This document shows positions 48,032 to 57,636 of a stretch of 64,000 nucleotides of DNA, piece after piece (position 1 is the stretch's first letter; each line of letters opens with the position of its first letter). This DNA is from Baaleninema simplex PCC 7105 (lineage in GTDB: Bacteria > Cyanobacteriota > Cyanobacteriia > Cyanobacteriales > Geitlerinemataceae), in assembly GCF_000332355.1 (NCBI RefSeq), contig NZ_KB235958.1, positions 3,459,922 through 3,523,921 on the forward strand, in the 5' to 3' direction. Under the pieces are notes generated by a model that worked only from the letters and a program-made list of their open reading frames with translations, had not been told where the DNA came from and did not search any database. The position numbers were made by a program, and so were the translations under genes.

Positions 48032-48646
48032 ATGACTACTACGCTCAACCAACGAACCTATACCGTCGATGAATATTTAGCCCAAGAAACGCAATCTGAA
48101 GAACGCCACGAATATCGCAACGGAGAAATCGTTCTGATGACAGGTGGAACGCCAAACCACAATCAAATTACGCTCAATTTGGCAGGATCGTTAAATTTTG
48201 CATTGCGACGACAGCCTTATCGTGTCTTTGTCACAGACCAACGCCTTTGGATTCCAGCGCAGCAGGTTTATACTTACCCCGATGTGATGGTGGTGCGCCA
48301 GCCTTTAGCCTTACAAGCGGGGCGCAACGATACCCTGGAAAATCCGCTTGTCATTGCTGAGGTTTTATCCCAATCGACACGAAGTTACGATAAAGATCGC
48401 AAATTTGCCGCCTATCGAACTATTGCGAGTTTTAGCGAATATTTGCTGATCGACCAATACGCGCCCCACGTCGAACACTACACCCAAACAGAAAGTCAAG
48501 AGGCTTGGCTGTTTCGCGAGTACGATGGTTTGGACGCCACGGTATCGTTACAGGCATTTGAGTTTGCGATACAACTGGCGGATCTGTACGATAAGGTGGA
48601 TTTTTCTGTGGAAGAAACCGAGGCGATCGCTCCTGGTGAGTCGTGA
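48032..48646 (+). CDS. Uma2 family endonuclease (DUF820)
   Basis: A 204-residue member of the PD-(D/E)xK Uma2 family. It has TVDEYLAQETQSEERHEYRNGEIVLM at the start, YTYPDVMVV (core Asp), LVIAEVLSQSTRSYDKDRKF (core Glu and a Lys) and EYLLIDQYAPHVEHY. It is flanked by a duplicated repeat unit (47903-47960 and 48728-48779), which suggests the gene may have moved as a cassette. Confidence 0.85.
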   Translation: MTTTLNQRTYTVDEYLAQETQSEERHEYRNGEIVLMTGGTPNHNQITLNLAGSLNFALRRQPYRVFVTDQRLWIPAQQVYTYPDVMVVRQPLALQAGRNDTLENPLVIAEVLSQSTRSYDKDRKFAAYRTIASFSEYLLIDQYAPHVEHYTQTESQEAWLFREYDGLDATVSLQAFEFAIQLADLYDKVDFSVEETEAIAPGES

Positions 48647-48852
48647 ATTGAATCGATCGCCTGTACGCGGAAGTTTTAGCGGCTGCGGGTGAAACTCCCC
48701 ATCTCAACAATCTCTAATTTCAGCAAGAACTCCGGCATCTCCGAGATATCTCGATCGTGCAGACTCCTGTTTCAGAATGTGTAATGGAGGCGGCAAACCG
48801 GGGACGACGCGGTAATAATGAGAAAAGTAGACAACTCAGGGACGTTGCAGCG

Positions 48853-49617
48853 ATGAAACGGGGAGTGTGGCAGGTTGGCTTGGCAGCGTTGTGTGGCGTG
48901 GCGATGTGGAGTGAGGCGGCGCTGGCGGGTGTGGTGCGCTGGGAGAACGCGCCACAGGTGGAGATGGCGCAGAGTGCTGACTTGCAGGAGTCGTTACGGC
49001 TGTTTGAGGAAGGAAAACAGTTTTTTAACCAAGGAACGGCTGAAGGATATCGACAGGCGATTTCGCGATTTGAGCAGGCGTTAGAATTGGCTGAACAAGC
49101 TGAAGTAACAGAAGGTATTGCTTCTATATCGGCATTTCTTGGGTCATCTCATAACCGTTTAGGCGAACGACAAACTGCTCTGAGCTACTATCAAACTGCT
49201 CTGGAAGCGTTTCGAGAGGTGGGCGATCGCGCGGGGGAAGCCACGACTCTCAACAACATCGGCTTAGTCTACCATGCCTTGGGCGACCGCAGCCAAGCCC
49301 TCAACTACTACAACCAAGCGTTGCCGATTCGGCGCGAGGTGGGCGATCGAGCCGGGGAAGCCACTACCCTCAACAACCTCGGCGCAGTTTACAATGCTTT
49401 GGGCGATCGCAGTGAAGCCCTCAACTACTACAACCAAGCGTTGCCGATTCGGCGCGAGGTGGGCGATCGAGCGGGGGAAGCCACGACTCTCACCAACATC
49501 GGCTTAGTCTACGATGCTTTGGGCAACCGCAGCGAAGCCCTCAACTACTTCGATACTTTAATCGATCCAGCTTTCGGGCGATCGATCGGCAAACGTGCCG
49601 TGTCTCAATTAAATTGA
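48853..49617 (+). pseudogene. 5-prime part of a broken TPR-CHAT gene
   Basis: The open frame has a signal peptide (MKRGVWQVGLAALCGVAMWSEAALA), then about five TPR-type units of the Kinesin-light-chain/CHAT-partner kind (GDRSEALNYYNQALPI and GEATTLNNLGAVYNALG). After SEALNYF the sequence changes abruptly to an unrelated 22-residue end. TPR arrays of this type usually continue into a CHAT protease domain, and a CHAT C-terminus without an N-terminal part lies at 51972. An earlier start at 48757 would come from dispersed-repeat DNA and is rejected. Confidence 0.7.
49217..49556 (+). repeat. 120-bp tandem repeats inside the TPR region
   Basis: Three nearly identical 120-bp units encode REVGDRAGEATTLNN plus the rest of the TPR. 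Identity at DNA level makes slippage or recombination likely here. Confidence 0.85.
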
Positions 49618-49636
49618 ACAAAAAATCAATATTTCA

Positions 49637-49697
49637 ATAGATCTACACGCCGAAATGCTATATATAGTCTGTAGACATCCTTTTGTCATGTAGATAA
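49637..49697 (+). promoter_or_regulatory. Candidate C-boxes of the restriction module
   Basis: Upstream of the controller gene lie GTCTGTAGAC (49667) and GTCATGTAGAT (49685), two related half-palindromic sites 18 bp apart, and a reverse copy ATCTACA at 49640. Controller proteins of restriction systems bind paired sites of this kind just before their own gene. Confidence 0.45.
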
Positions 49698-49742
49698 AAA
49701 TTATGTTATTCAAAAGTTATCAGAAAGACTTATTTGTACTTT

Positions 49743-49961
49743 ATGGTTAAGCGATTTTTGGGGCTTAACCGAGTTGTTGCCTCAAATTTAAAGGCTCTAA
49801 GAAAAGAACAGGGAATATCTCAAGAAGAATTGGCAGAAAAATGCGGTTTGCATAGAACATATATCGGTGCTATTGAACGGAACGAGCGTAATATAACTCT
49901 GCAAACTTTAGAAAAATTGGCTGATAGCTTGGGAGTATCAGCCCACGATTTGTTGCTGTAA
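49743..49961 (+). CDS. XRE-type controller (C) protein of the restriction module
   Basis: A 72-residue single-domain helix-turn-helix protein: NLKALRKEQGISQEELAEKCGLHRTYIGAIERNERNITLQTLEKLADSLGV in outline, a clear Cro/C1-type domain. Proteins of this size placed 7 bp before an endonuclease gene act as controller proteins, delaying endonuclease expression until the methylase has protected the host DNA. ATG at 49743 is preferred over a TTG three codons earlier. Confidence 0.85.
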   Translation: MVKRFLGLNRVVASNLKALRKEQGISQEELAEKCGLHRTYIGAIERNERNITLQTLEKLADSLGVSAHDLLL

Positions 49962-49968
49962 AATTCAG

Positions 49969-50862
49969 ATGTTTAATACCTTTAGAGAGCTTCAATATTA
50001 TTCCTATAATCGTGCGAGAAATTATTTTAGAGACAACTATATACAATTAGTAAAATTGGAAAATTTTCTATCAAAACAGGTATTTCAATTAATTCAAAAC
50101 TATATCATTCAAATCAAAGAAGATTATAACGAAGCCAGCTATCTTTACCCATTCTGGCAAAATTATCCGCCAGAAGAAAGAGGAAGACAACCTATTGGCG
50201 ATCAGTATCCATGGATTGAGGTTGGAGAGCATAGTCTTGGTGGTAAATTGTATCGACTTCTAAGCTTAAGCTTCAATATCCGTGATATAGGATTGCCAGC
50301 AGGATCTGATATAAGAGTCGTACTTTCAAGTGATAAAATTTATCAAATAACTGAAGGTTTTACCAACTCGTGTTGGCTGTTTGTTGACATAAAATCAGTT
50401 GGGCCTAGAGATGATTGGAATCATGCTGTTATGTCCCACAATCAAATTTCTGGTAGTGGACGATGGGATTCATTGTTGTCTGGAATTACCAACGATGTAA
50501 TTATAGCTTGTGGAAAAAGATCGAGTCATCCTTTCTACTGTAGCATTCCTCCAATTTATGTATTAAGTGACGGCACGGTCGTACCTGTTGTAATTATTAT
50601 TCTAAAACCTGTGTATGATATGCTTTCATTGGAATTCGACGTTAGTGATGGAGGACAACCGTTAAGTAGAATAAGTTGTGCAACAGTTCCCAATGGTCTT
50701 TTACTATGCGAACGACCAAATTACTTGTCTGAGTTTCCTGAACTATTTTTTCCCGGAAAAGACGATAAAACCAAGAACCCGCGCAAAAAACGCTGTCGAG
50801 TCAGCTTTGAAATATTAAAGCAAATAGAGTACTGGAGGTTTCGGGAAATCTTAGTAAGTTGA
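49969..50862 (+). CDS. Type II restriction endonuclease, BglI type
   Basis: The 297-residue protein resembles R.BglI (about 299 residues), which cuts at GCCNNNNNGGC. Strong family segments are EDYNEASYLYPFWQNYPP, GDQYPWIEVGE, FVDIKSVGPRDDW, SIPPIYVLSDGTVVPVV and PGKDDKTK. The active-site set is present: Asp114, Asp140 and Lys142, the last two in VDIKS, at an offset of two from the BglI residues I recall (116, 142, 144). It follows the controller by 7 bp. Its DNA is much more AT-rich than the core genes, consistent with recent transfer. Specificity is inferred from similarity only. Confidence 0.9.
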   Translation: MFNTFRELQYYSYNRARNYFRDNYIQLVKLENFLSKQVFQLIQNYIIQIKEDYNEASYLYPFWQNYPPEERGRQPIGDQYPWIEVGEHSLGGKLYRLLSLSFNIRDIGLPAGSDIRVVLSSDKIYQITEGFTNSCWLFVDIKSVGPRDDWNHAVMSHNQISGSGRWDSLLSGITNDVIIACGKRSSHPFYCSIPPIYVLSDGTVVPVVIIILKPVYDMLSLEFDVSDGGQPLSRISCATVPNGLLLCERPNYLSEFPELFFPGKDDKTKNPRKKRCRVSFEILKQIEYWRFREILVS

Positions 50863-50866
50863 AAAT

Positions 50867-51823
50867 TTACATGAAACTTAGCTCCCTTTGCAAAGGAGGA
50901 TGCTCTTGGATACGATTCCGAGCTAATTCTACATACTTAGCTTCTTTTTCGATTCCAATGTAATCCCTGTTATTCTTAATAGCAGCTATGGCTGTTGTCC
51001 CACTTCCCATAAAAGGATCTAAAACAAGATCCTGTGGATTACTGAATAAACGTATTACTCTAGATGCTAGTTCTTCGGGGAATTTTGCGGGGTGATCGCG
51101 ATTAGATCTAACACTAGGGATATGCCATACTCCTCTCGCCCCCCATTGTTTCCAATCTTCTTTTGACAGCTTATTTCTATCTATTGCATATTCACCAGGC
51201 TTCCAAAAAATATATAAATCTTCATGTTCGTCAACTGCCTTTAAAGTATTACTAGTCCATTGACTATTAACCCAAGAAGGATCTTTAATCCACACACGCT
51301 TATCGTAAAGATAAATGCCTACGTTATACGCATATTTTTCAATATAATGTCCAACTAGCTTGACTCTCGTTTGTGTTTGATATTTTCCGCCGCGAATATT
51401 ATTTCCATTTAATCGACGATCAATAGTTTGCTCACTACATCCCAATAAATCAGCTAGTTGATAGCGATTGTATTCAGGATATTTCTGCATAGCATCCAAG
51501 ACCATTTCTCGTGTCACCTTAGATTTTCTATTAGAAATATTTAAGGCTTGTATTTTAGGTATATTAGAGTCCTTAAAACATAAAATATTAGCCATGTTAA
51601 TTACCATAAATCCACCAGATTTTAGGGCATATGCGTGATTTTCAATAACATTTTTTAATAAAGATTGCCAAGAGTCAAATGTCTCTTGTGTCTCATATTC
51701 CTTTCCAACAAAGTATGGAGGCGACCAAAAGCTAAGAGCTACACTGCTCGGTTCAAGCTCAAGCATTTTGTCTTCAGCCCTACCAAGATATATATTATTT
51801 CGATTTAAGTACTTCATGGTCAA
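50867..51823 (-). CDS. N4-cytosine-type DNA methyltransferase of the BglI-type module
   Basis: This 318-residue enzyme has the catalytic SPPY at 34-37, typical of N4-cytosine methylases, and the SAM motif DPFMGSGTT at about 269-277. SPPY comes before the SAM motif, the beta-class order. Between them, residues about 103-145 form an extra helix-turn-helix-like insert (REMVLDAMQKYPEYNRYQLADLLGCSEQTIDRRLN in outline). It converges on the endonuclease with a 4-bp gap and is AT-rich like it. It should protect the sites cut by the endonuclease. Confidence 0.88.
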   Translation of the reverse strand: MTMKYLNRNNIYLGRAEDKMLELEPSSVALSFWSPPYFVGKEYETQETFDSWQSLLKNVIENHAYALKSGGFMVINMANILCFKDSNIPKIQALNISNRKSKVTREMVLDAMQKYPEYNRYQLADLLGCSEQTIDRRLNGNNIRGGKYQTQTRVKLVGHYIEKYAYNVGIYLYDKRVWIKDPSWVNSQWTSNTLKAVDEHEDLYIFWKPGEYAIDRNKLSKEDWKQWGARGVWHIPSVRSNRDHPAKFPEELASRVIRLFSNPQDLVLDPFMGSGTTAIAAIKNNRDYIGIEKEAKYVELARNRIQEHPPLQRELSFM

Positions 51824-51971
51824 TTTTCTGTAAGTTTATTTTAAATAATTTACTATATATTGTTTTTTGTGTCAAGCTTACTAACGAATAATGATTCAGA
51901 TGCTTACCTAATTAGTTCTGTTGGAATTGGGGTAAAATTAGTATCAATTTGATGCTAATTTCCAAATTCCA
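51824..51971. other. Right edge of the restriction island
   Basis: AT-rich DNA upstream of the methylase, presumably with its promoter. Composition changes to host-like near 51960, where CHAT coding sequence begins. Confidence 0.5.
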
Positions 51972-52646
51972 GGGCGGGAAAACCCAACCCTTAGCGTAAT
52001 CGGAGTTTGAGTGACCCTCGCCGACCCGGACATCGAACTGCAACGCGCCCTGCGAGACTTCAAACTGCGGGGTATCTCCCGTCTACCCCACAGTCGCACG
52101 GAAGCCGATCGACTTCTCGCCCTGGCTGACGGTGGCGAAACCAGCGTCTTCGACTTCGACGCCAATTATTCCTGGGTGACGAGCGATCGATCCAGCCGCT
52201 ATCAGTTCGTCCACTTCGCCACCCACGGTTTCGCCAACGAGGAAAACCCGGAACTCTCGGGGTTGGTGCTGTCTCTGGTGGACGCCAACGGACAACCGCA
52301 AAACGGCTTTCTGCGTCTGGGGGATATTTTCAACCTGCAACTTCCGGCGGAAATGGTGGTGTTGAGCGCCTGTCAGACGGGACTCGGCGACAACGTGCGC
52401 GGTGAAGGCATGGCGGGCTTGACAAGGGGACTGATGTATGCTGGGACGGAACGGGCGGTGTTGTCCCTGTGGAACGTCAGCGACGAGAAAACGGCGACGT
52501 TGATGGTGCGGTTTTATTAGGGAATTTGGGAGGAAGGGTTAACGCCTGTGGCGGCGTTGCGTCAGGCGCAGTTGGAGATGTGGGAAGCGGGGGAACATCC
52601 GTATTTTTGGGCGGCGTTTGGCGTTCAGGGGGAGTGGCGAGAGTGA
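51972..52646 (+). pseudogene. 3-prime part of a broken TPR-CHAT gene
   Basis: This is the C-terminal half of a CHAT (caspase-HetF-associated) protease domain. It starts GRENPTLSVIGV, has the catalytic histidine in FVHFATHGFANEE and the catalytic cysteine in VVLSACQTGLG, then GLMYAGTERAVLSLWNVSD, and ends FWAAFGVQGEWRE. Two in-frame stops interrupt it: TGA at 52008 and TAG at 52518. The second lies where relatives read FYENL or similar. No start or TPR part precedes it directly; the natural partner is the TPR piece at 48853-49560. Confidence 0.85.
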
Positions 52647-52715
52647 GGGAAAATCGCGCGGGTTAGGCTCAAACGATCTAAACTGTAAAGTAGTTAGTGT
52701 TTTTGCAAGAATACA

Positions 52716-53057
52716 ATGTTAGATGAAACGACCTTAGAACAACGTTTAGAAAAACTCGAACAGGCGGTTTCCGAACTGCGCTTAACCCAACTCGAGCAGA
52801 CCGTTTCCGAACTACGCTTAACCCAACTCGAGCAGGCGGTTTCCGAACTGCAAAACAAAGTTGACCGTAAGCCCAATGCTAATAATTGGGTAGACAACCT
52901 GATTGGTTCGATTTCCGACGAAGAAGCTTTCCTTGAAGCGCTCGAATATGGACGTAATTTCCGAAAAACGGGAAAGTTCGAGATCGAAGAGGACAACTCT
53001 GTGAGCGAACAAGATATTCCCGGCGATATCCCTAATGAAATTGAACCCGTGATGTGA
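52716..53057 (+). CDS. Putative antitoxin with coiled-coil heptads
   Basis: A 113-residue protein with three near-identical TQLEQAVSELRL heptad units at about 8-48, a coiled coil, then an acidic tail. The gene ends 30 bp before the PIN toxin gene on the same strand, the standard place for a VapB-like antitoxin, though no DNA-binding fold is evident. The heptad units come from a 36-bp tandem duplication. Antitoxin function is inferred from position. Confidence 0.6.
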   Translation: MLDETTLEQRLEKLEQAVSELRLTQLEQTVSELRLTQLEQAVSELQNKVDRKPNANNWVDNLIGSISDEEAFLEALEYGRNFRKTGKFEIEEDNSVSEQDIPGDIPNEIEPVM

Positions 53058-53087
53058 AGCAATTGCCATTTTGGAAAACGACTCTGA

Positions 53088-53501
53088 ATGAAATATCTGC
53101 TTGACACAAACCACATCAGTGTTCTACAGCGAAAAACGGGTTTAAAATATACTTGTTTAAGGACTCGAATGAGTCAGCATTCTCCAGCAGATTTTGCTTT
53201 TTCGATCGTGAGCTTTCACGAACAGGTTCTTGGCGCTCATGCTTTGATTAATCGCAACAAGAAAAAGACTGACTTAACTCGTGGCTACGCTTTATTATGG
53301 GAAGTTCTTCAAAACTTTGCATCTGCATCGGCTATTGTTTTACCTTTGGATAATGAAGCAATTGTTATTTTTAAGGAGTTGAAACATAAACACCCTCGGG
53401 GATCTACAATGGATTTAAGAATTGCAGCGATCGCCCTATCCCGCAACTTGGTTTTGTTAACCCAAAATATCCGAGACTTTGACTATATCTCAAAATTATA
53501 A
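53088..53501 (+). CDS. PIN-domain toxin, VapC type
   Basis: A 137-residue PIN domain, the RNase fold of VapC toxins. The acidic active-site residues are visible: KYLLDTNHIS at the start, a glutamate in SFHEQVLGA, and aspartates in STMDLRIAAIALSRN and LLTQNIRDFDYI. It is preceded by the coiled-coil gene, so the pair is probably a VapBC-like module. It lies next to the restriction island. Confidence 0.88.
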   Translation: MKYLLDTNHISVLQRKTGLKYTCLRTRMSQHSPADFAFSIVSFHEQVLGAHALINRNKKKTDLTRGYALLWEVLQNFASASAIVLPLDNEAIVIFKELKHKHPRGSTMDLRIAAIALSRNLVLLTQNIRDFDYISKL

Positions 53502-53663
53502 ACTCAAGATTGGACGATATAAAATATCCAGAAAATACATCAAAAAAATGGCTTATTATGATGTACTTAAATAAAAAATAGGGCTAAAAAGAACAGGGAG
53601 AGCTGCAAACATTAGACAAAATAAAGAACACCGATCGCGCCTAGATTTGGCAACATAAAAACG

Positions 53664-53756
53664 ATGCAACGAAAATTGACAATTTGGCTAGACGAGTCGG
53701 TTTATGGAATGCAGGTCGATCGCTGGCAAAATACGGCTCGGGAAATGATGCGTTGA
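53664..53756 (+). pseudogene. Antitoxin-like remnant
   Basis: A 30-codon frame begins MQRKLTIWLDESVYGMQ, like the first strand of ribbon-helix-helix antitoxins (KLTITLDEEVYEG), and then breaks off at a stop. Any toxin partner has gone. Confidence 0.4.
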
Positions 53757-53796
53757 GCTACAGGAGAGGGTCGAACTCAACGAAAAAGTCATGCCA

Positions 53797-53831
53797 TAGA
53801 TCCCCGGAATCTCCAAGATTCCGGGGATCTA
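53797..53831. repeat. Perfect 16-bp stem-loop, CCCCGG type
   Basis: TAGATCCCCGGAATCT, loop CCA, AGATTCCGGGGATCTA. It is the longest perfect member of the family. Confidence 0.9.
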
Positions 53832-54002
53832 GAACCTAGAGAGCCGATATGAACGAGCGTTGACTAAAAAATCAATTAAAAAAATAAATTACCATTATTT
53901 TAGAATACTTTATCTTAAAACGAATTTCCCCCCAAGTCAAGGGGGGCTGTGGCGGCGGCGCCTCCGCTGCAAAAAAATCGCGAAAAACGCCGAGAAACGA
54001 CT

Positions 54003-55352
54003 TTAAACCGCCAAAACGTGCTGTTTCAAATCCGCAGCCGTCGCCACGCGCCCGAACAAGTCGTAAGCGTCCGCATCTGTCACCATCACGGGAACCATCG
54101 AACCCAACTGCGCCGACCCTTCGAGGTAAATCACGCCGTCCACGTCGGGGGCGAAACGAGCCGATCGCCCGACGAGTTGTCCGGTGCGGGGGTTGGCTTC
54201 TTCAATCAGCACATCGACGACTTTCCCGATTTGCGCCTGGTTGCGTTTGAGGGAAATCGGCTGTTGGACGGACATCAGAATATCGCGCCGTTCGTCCATC
54301 ACCTCTTGCGGCACTTGGTTTTCCATGGAAAACGCCGGGGTTTCCTCTTCCGGCGAGAAGGTGAAGACGCCGACGTGATCGAATTCGTGACGCTGTACGA
54401 ACTCGACCAAATGCTGGAAATGTTCCTCCGTTTCCCCAGGGAAGCCGACGATGAACGTGGTTCGCATGACGGCTTCGGGGAGTTCGGCTTTAATGCGATC
54501 GAGAATGGCATCGTTAACGCGCCCTTGCCAGGGACGGTTCATCGATTTGAGAATGTCAGGGTGGGAATGCTGTAGCGGTAAGTCTAAATAGGGGATGACG
54601 TTGGGGGTTTCGCGGATGGCGTCGATGACCTCGGCGGTAACGCCTGTGGGATAGGTGTAGTGCATCCGAATCCAGGGAACTTCTACTTTTGAGAGTTCCC
54701 GCAGCAATTCGGCGAGTTTGGGTTTTCCGTATAAATCGACGCCGTAGTTGGTGGTAATCTGCGAAATCAATACTAACTCTTTCACCCCTTGGGCGGCGAG
54801 TTGTTCGGCTTCGGCGACGATGGACTCGATGGTGCGCGATCGCTGGTTGCCCCGCAAATGGGGAATAATACAAAAGGCACAGCGGTAATCGCAGCCTTCG
54901 GCAATCCGCAAATAGGCGACGCCCTCGTTGGTGGTGCGGTAGCGAGGGGTAGACTCGTCGGCGATATACGTCGGTTCTGCCGAAATTTCTTTGACGCGCT
55001 CTCCGGCTTCGGCGCGTTTGACGACATCTACAATTTTGTTATAGTCCCCGGTTCCCACCACGGCAACCGCTTCGGGAATTTCGGCTAACAACTCCTCTTG
55101 GAAGTGTTGCGCCATGCAGCCGGTGATAATAATTTTTTTGTTCTCTTCGGCGAGTTCGACGAGGGTTCGCACCGACTCTTCTCGCGCCGCCTGGATGAAG
55201 CTACAGGTATTGACGATGACGTAATCGGCAAAATCCTCGCTGGCTTCGACGGGATACCCCGCTTCTAAGAGCAATCCCAGCATATGCTCGGTATCGATGC
55301 GATTTTTCTCGCATCCGAGGTGAGAAAAGGAAATTGCGGGCTTGCTGCTCAT
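54003..55352 (-). CDS. rimO: Ribosomal protein S12 methylthiotransferase
   Basis: RimO is a radical-SAM enzyme that methylthiolates an aspartate of ribosomal protein S12. The 449-residue protein has the UPF0004 domain with cluster cysteines ([26 protein letters not shown]), the radical-SAM motif [11 protein letters not shown] near 147, and a C-terminal TRAM domain. LGCEKNRID separates RimO from MiaB. The start MSSKPAISF at 55352 gives the family N-terminus; an upstream start at 55433 adds 27 atypical residues. Confidence 0.95.
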   Translation of the reverse strand: MSSKPAISFSHLGCEKNRIDTEHMLGLLLEAGYPVEASEDFADYVIVNTCSFIQAAREESVRTLVELAEENKKIIITGCMAQHFQEELLAEIPEAVAVVGTGDYNKIVDVVKRAEAGERVKEISAEPTYIADESTPRYRTTNEGVAYLRIAEGCDYRCAFCIIPHLRGNQRSRTIESIVAEAEQLAAQGVKELVLISQITTNYGVDLYGKPKLAELLRELSKVEVPWIRMHYTYPTGVTAEVIDAIRETPNVIPYLDLPLQHSHPDILKSMNRPWQGRVNDAILDRIKAELPEAVMRTTFIVGFPGETEEHFQHLVEFVQRHEFDHVGVFTFSPEEETPAFSMENQVPQEVMDERRDILMSVQQPISLKRNQAQIGKVVDVLIEEANPRTGQLVGRSARFAPDVDGVIYLEGSAQLGSMVPVMVTDADAYDLFGRVATAADLKQHVLAV

Positions 55353-55417
55353 ACCGAAATCAAATATCCTAGGGGTAAAATCTGTCTGACATCGCCTCAG
55401 ATAGTGTACACTACAGG

Positions 55418-55455
55418 GAGCCGATCGTTCCACTGTAACGGAGTGGTTCGGCTCG
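55418..55455. repeat. Inverted repeat upstream of rimO
   Basis: GAGCCG and CGGCTC, with inner CCACT/AGTGG, form a bulged hairpin about 65 bp before the rimO start. Confidence 0.6.
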
Positions 55456-55481
55456 ATCGCCCTCCACTGAAATCACTCTAC

Positions 55482-55891
55482 CAAGATTCGTCGCAGCGCT
55501 CCAACCATAGCCAATAGGCTTGGTTGGTGGTGAAGCGGCGGTGAGTTTCGGTGCATCCCCTGAACAATGCGATAGCGAGAGAAGGGGATAGCGCCGAAAC
55601 GAACAAACTGGTAAAATTGCCTTACCGGAAACGGTCTTTAAGATCCTAAGGGTATGGTTCACAGCACCCGAAAAACCCGTGGTGGAGGTAAACCACAAAA
55701 TCGCCAGTTGGTGTGGCCAAGAGAATTTGATTCTCGCTTATGTCTGCGGTGGGGCGCATCGTGGACGTTAAACAAACAGCCTGTGAAGGCGTTCTGACCG
55801 GGGGTATTCGGGCTTGCTCGTTTATCTAGGCATGAGCCAGTGAAACAGGAATCTCCGACCATACCCGCTAGGGTTGGGGGGAGAGCGTCAA
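55482..55891 (+). mobile_element. Internally deleted IS200/IS605-type remnant
   Basis: The left end CAAGATTCGTCGCAG after CTAC matches copies 1 and 3. The right end, GGGGAGAGCGTCAA, matches the right end of copies 2 and 3 in diverged form. Only about 410 bp remain. An inverted repeat at 55545-55600 (GTTTCGG..CATCCCCT with AGGGGAT..CCGAAAC) lies inside. Confidence 0.7.
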
Positions 55892-55905
55892 ACAAGTCCT
55901 GTTAG
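55741..55905 (+). pseudogene. tnpB: tnpB 3-prime fragment
   Basis: In one frame the sequence ends KQESPTIPARVGGRASNKSC, a typical TnpB C-terminus. A stop codon interrupts it after QPVKAF. The N-terminal nuclease part is absent. Confidence 0.7.
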
Positions 55906-55919
55906 CAAACGACTGGATT

Positions 55920-56057
55920 ATGACTGACCTCAATCGCGGCATTATGAAATTCAAGGGCGCAGATACGCCCGTTGCGATCGCCCTCTCTTCGATTCTGGTT
56001 CTCGGCGGTATCGCGTTTCTGCTGTGGTGGGCATACCAAGCCGCGTATGCCGGATAA
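55920..56057 (+). CDS. Small single-helix membrane protein
   Basis: A 45-residue protein beginning MTDLNRGIMKFKGADTP, followed by one membrane helix (about 18-40) ending LLWWAYQAAYAG. Size and layout resemble small subunits of photosynthetic or NDH complexes, but I cannot match it to a named one such as PsbX, PsbJ, PetG or PetN. It starts 28 bp after the IS remnant, which may have altered its upstream region. It is too short for routine gene calling, yet codon use and helix pattern look real. Confidence 0.65.
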   Translation: MTDLNRGIMKFKGADTPVAIALSSILVLGGIAFLLWWAYQAAYAG

Positions 56058-57299
<1,242 letters not shown>

Positions 57300-57636
57300 G
57301 GTTAAAGGTTTTGTAAATCGAACCGAACGTCTCGGTAGAGTTTGGGGAACTCTCTGACGGAAGTTCGAGTCGTCAATCAAAGACAGGGTCGCGCCAATTT
57401 CCGTAAAAATACAGAGATATCGAACGGGATCGCTTGGAATCTTCAGAGATGGCGATCGCGGAACGAACGTTTAAAGATTGCTTAAAGTCGGGGTGAAATT
57501 TCCCCAGTTTCCCATTTCCTAGACCAGAATGGAATCAGTACGCTTGTAATCTCACGCCCGCTAAAGTTTTATCAAACGAGTTCTCGTTGGCTCGTTCGAC
57601 CGATCCGAACGCTAACGCTGCATGGAGAAAATAAGT
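57300..57636 (+). other. Intergenic region upstream of the cupin gene
   Basis: About 340 bp. No gene seen. GGAG at about 57624, nine bases before the ATG at 57637, is a likely ribosome-binding site. Confidence 0.5.

Larger units (their letters stand above)
53502..54002. other. Decayed region between vapC and rimO
   Basis: About 500 bp with an antitoxin-like scrap (53664), a perfect hairpin (53797) and AT-rich sequence ending in a GGCGGCGGCG-containing stretch. No complete gene. Confidence 0.6.

Noticed and set aside
48757-48852. Upstream start of the TPR protein
   Set aside because: The extra 32 residues come from a dispersed repeat, and the signal peptide begins at 48853.
55411-55895. Two minus-strand frames near the IS remnant
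   Set aside because: They run antisense through IS ends and a tnpB fragment, with no domain of their own.
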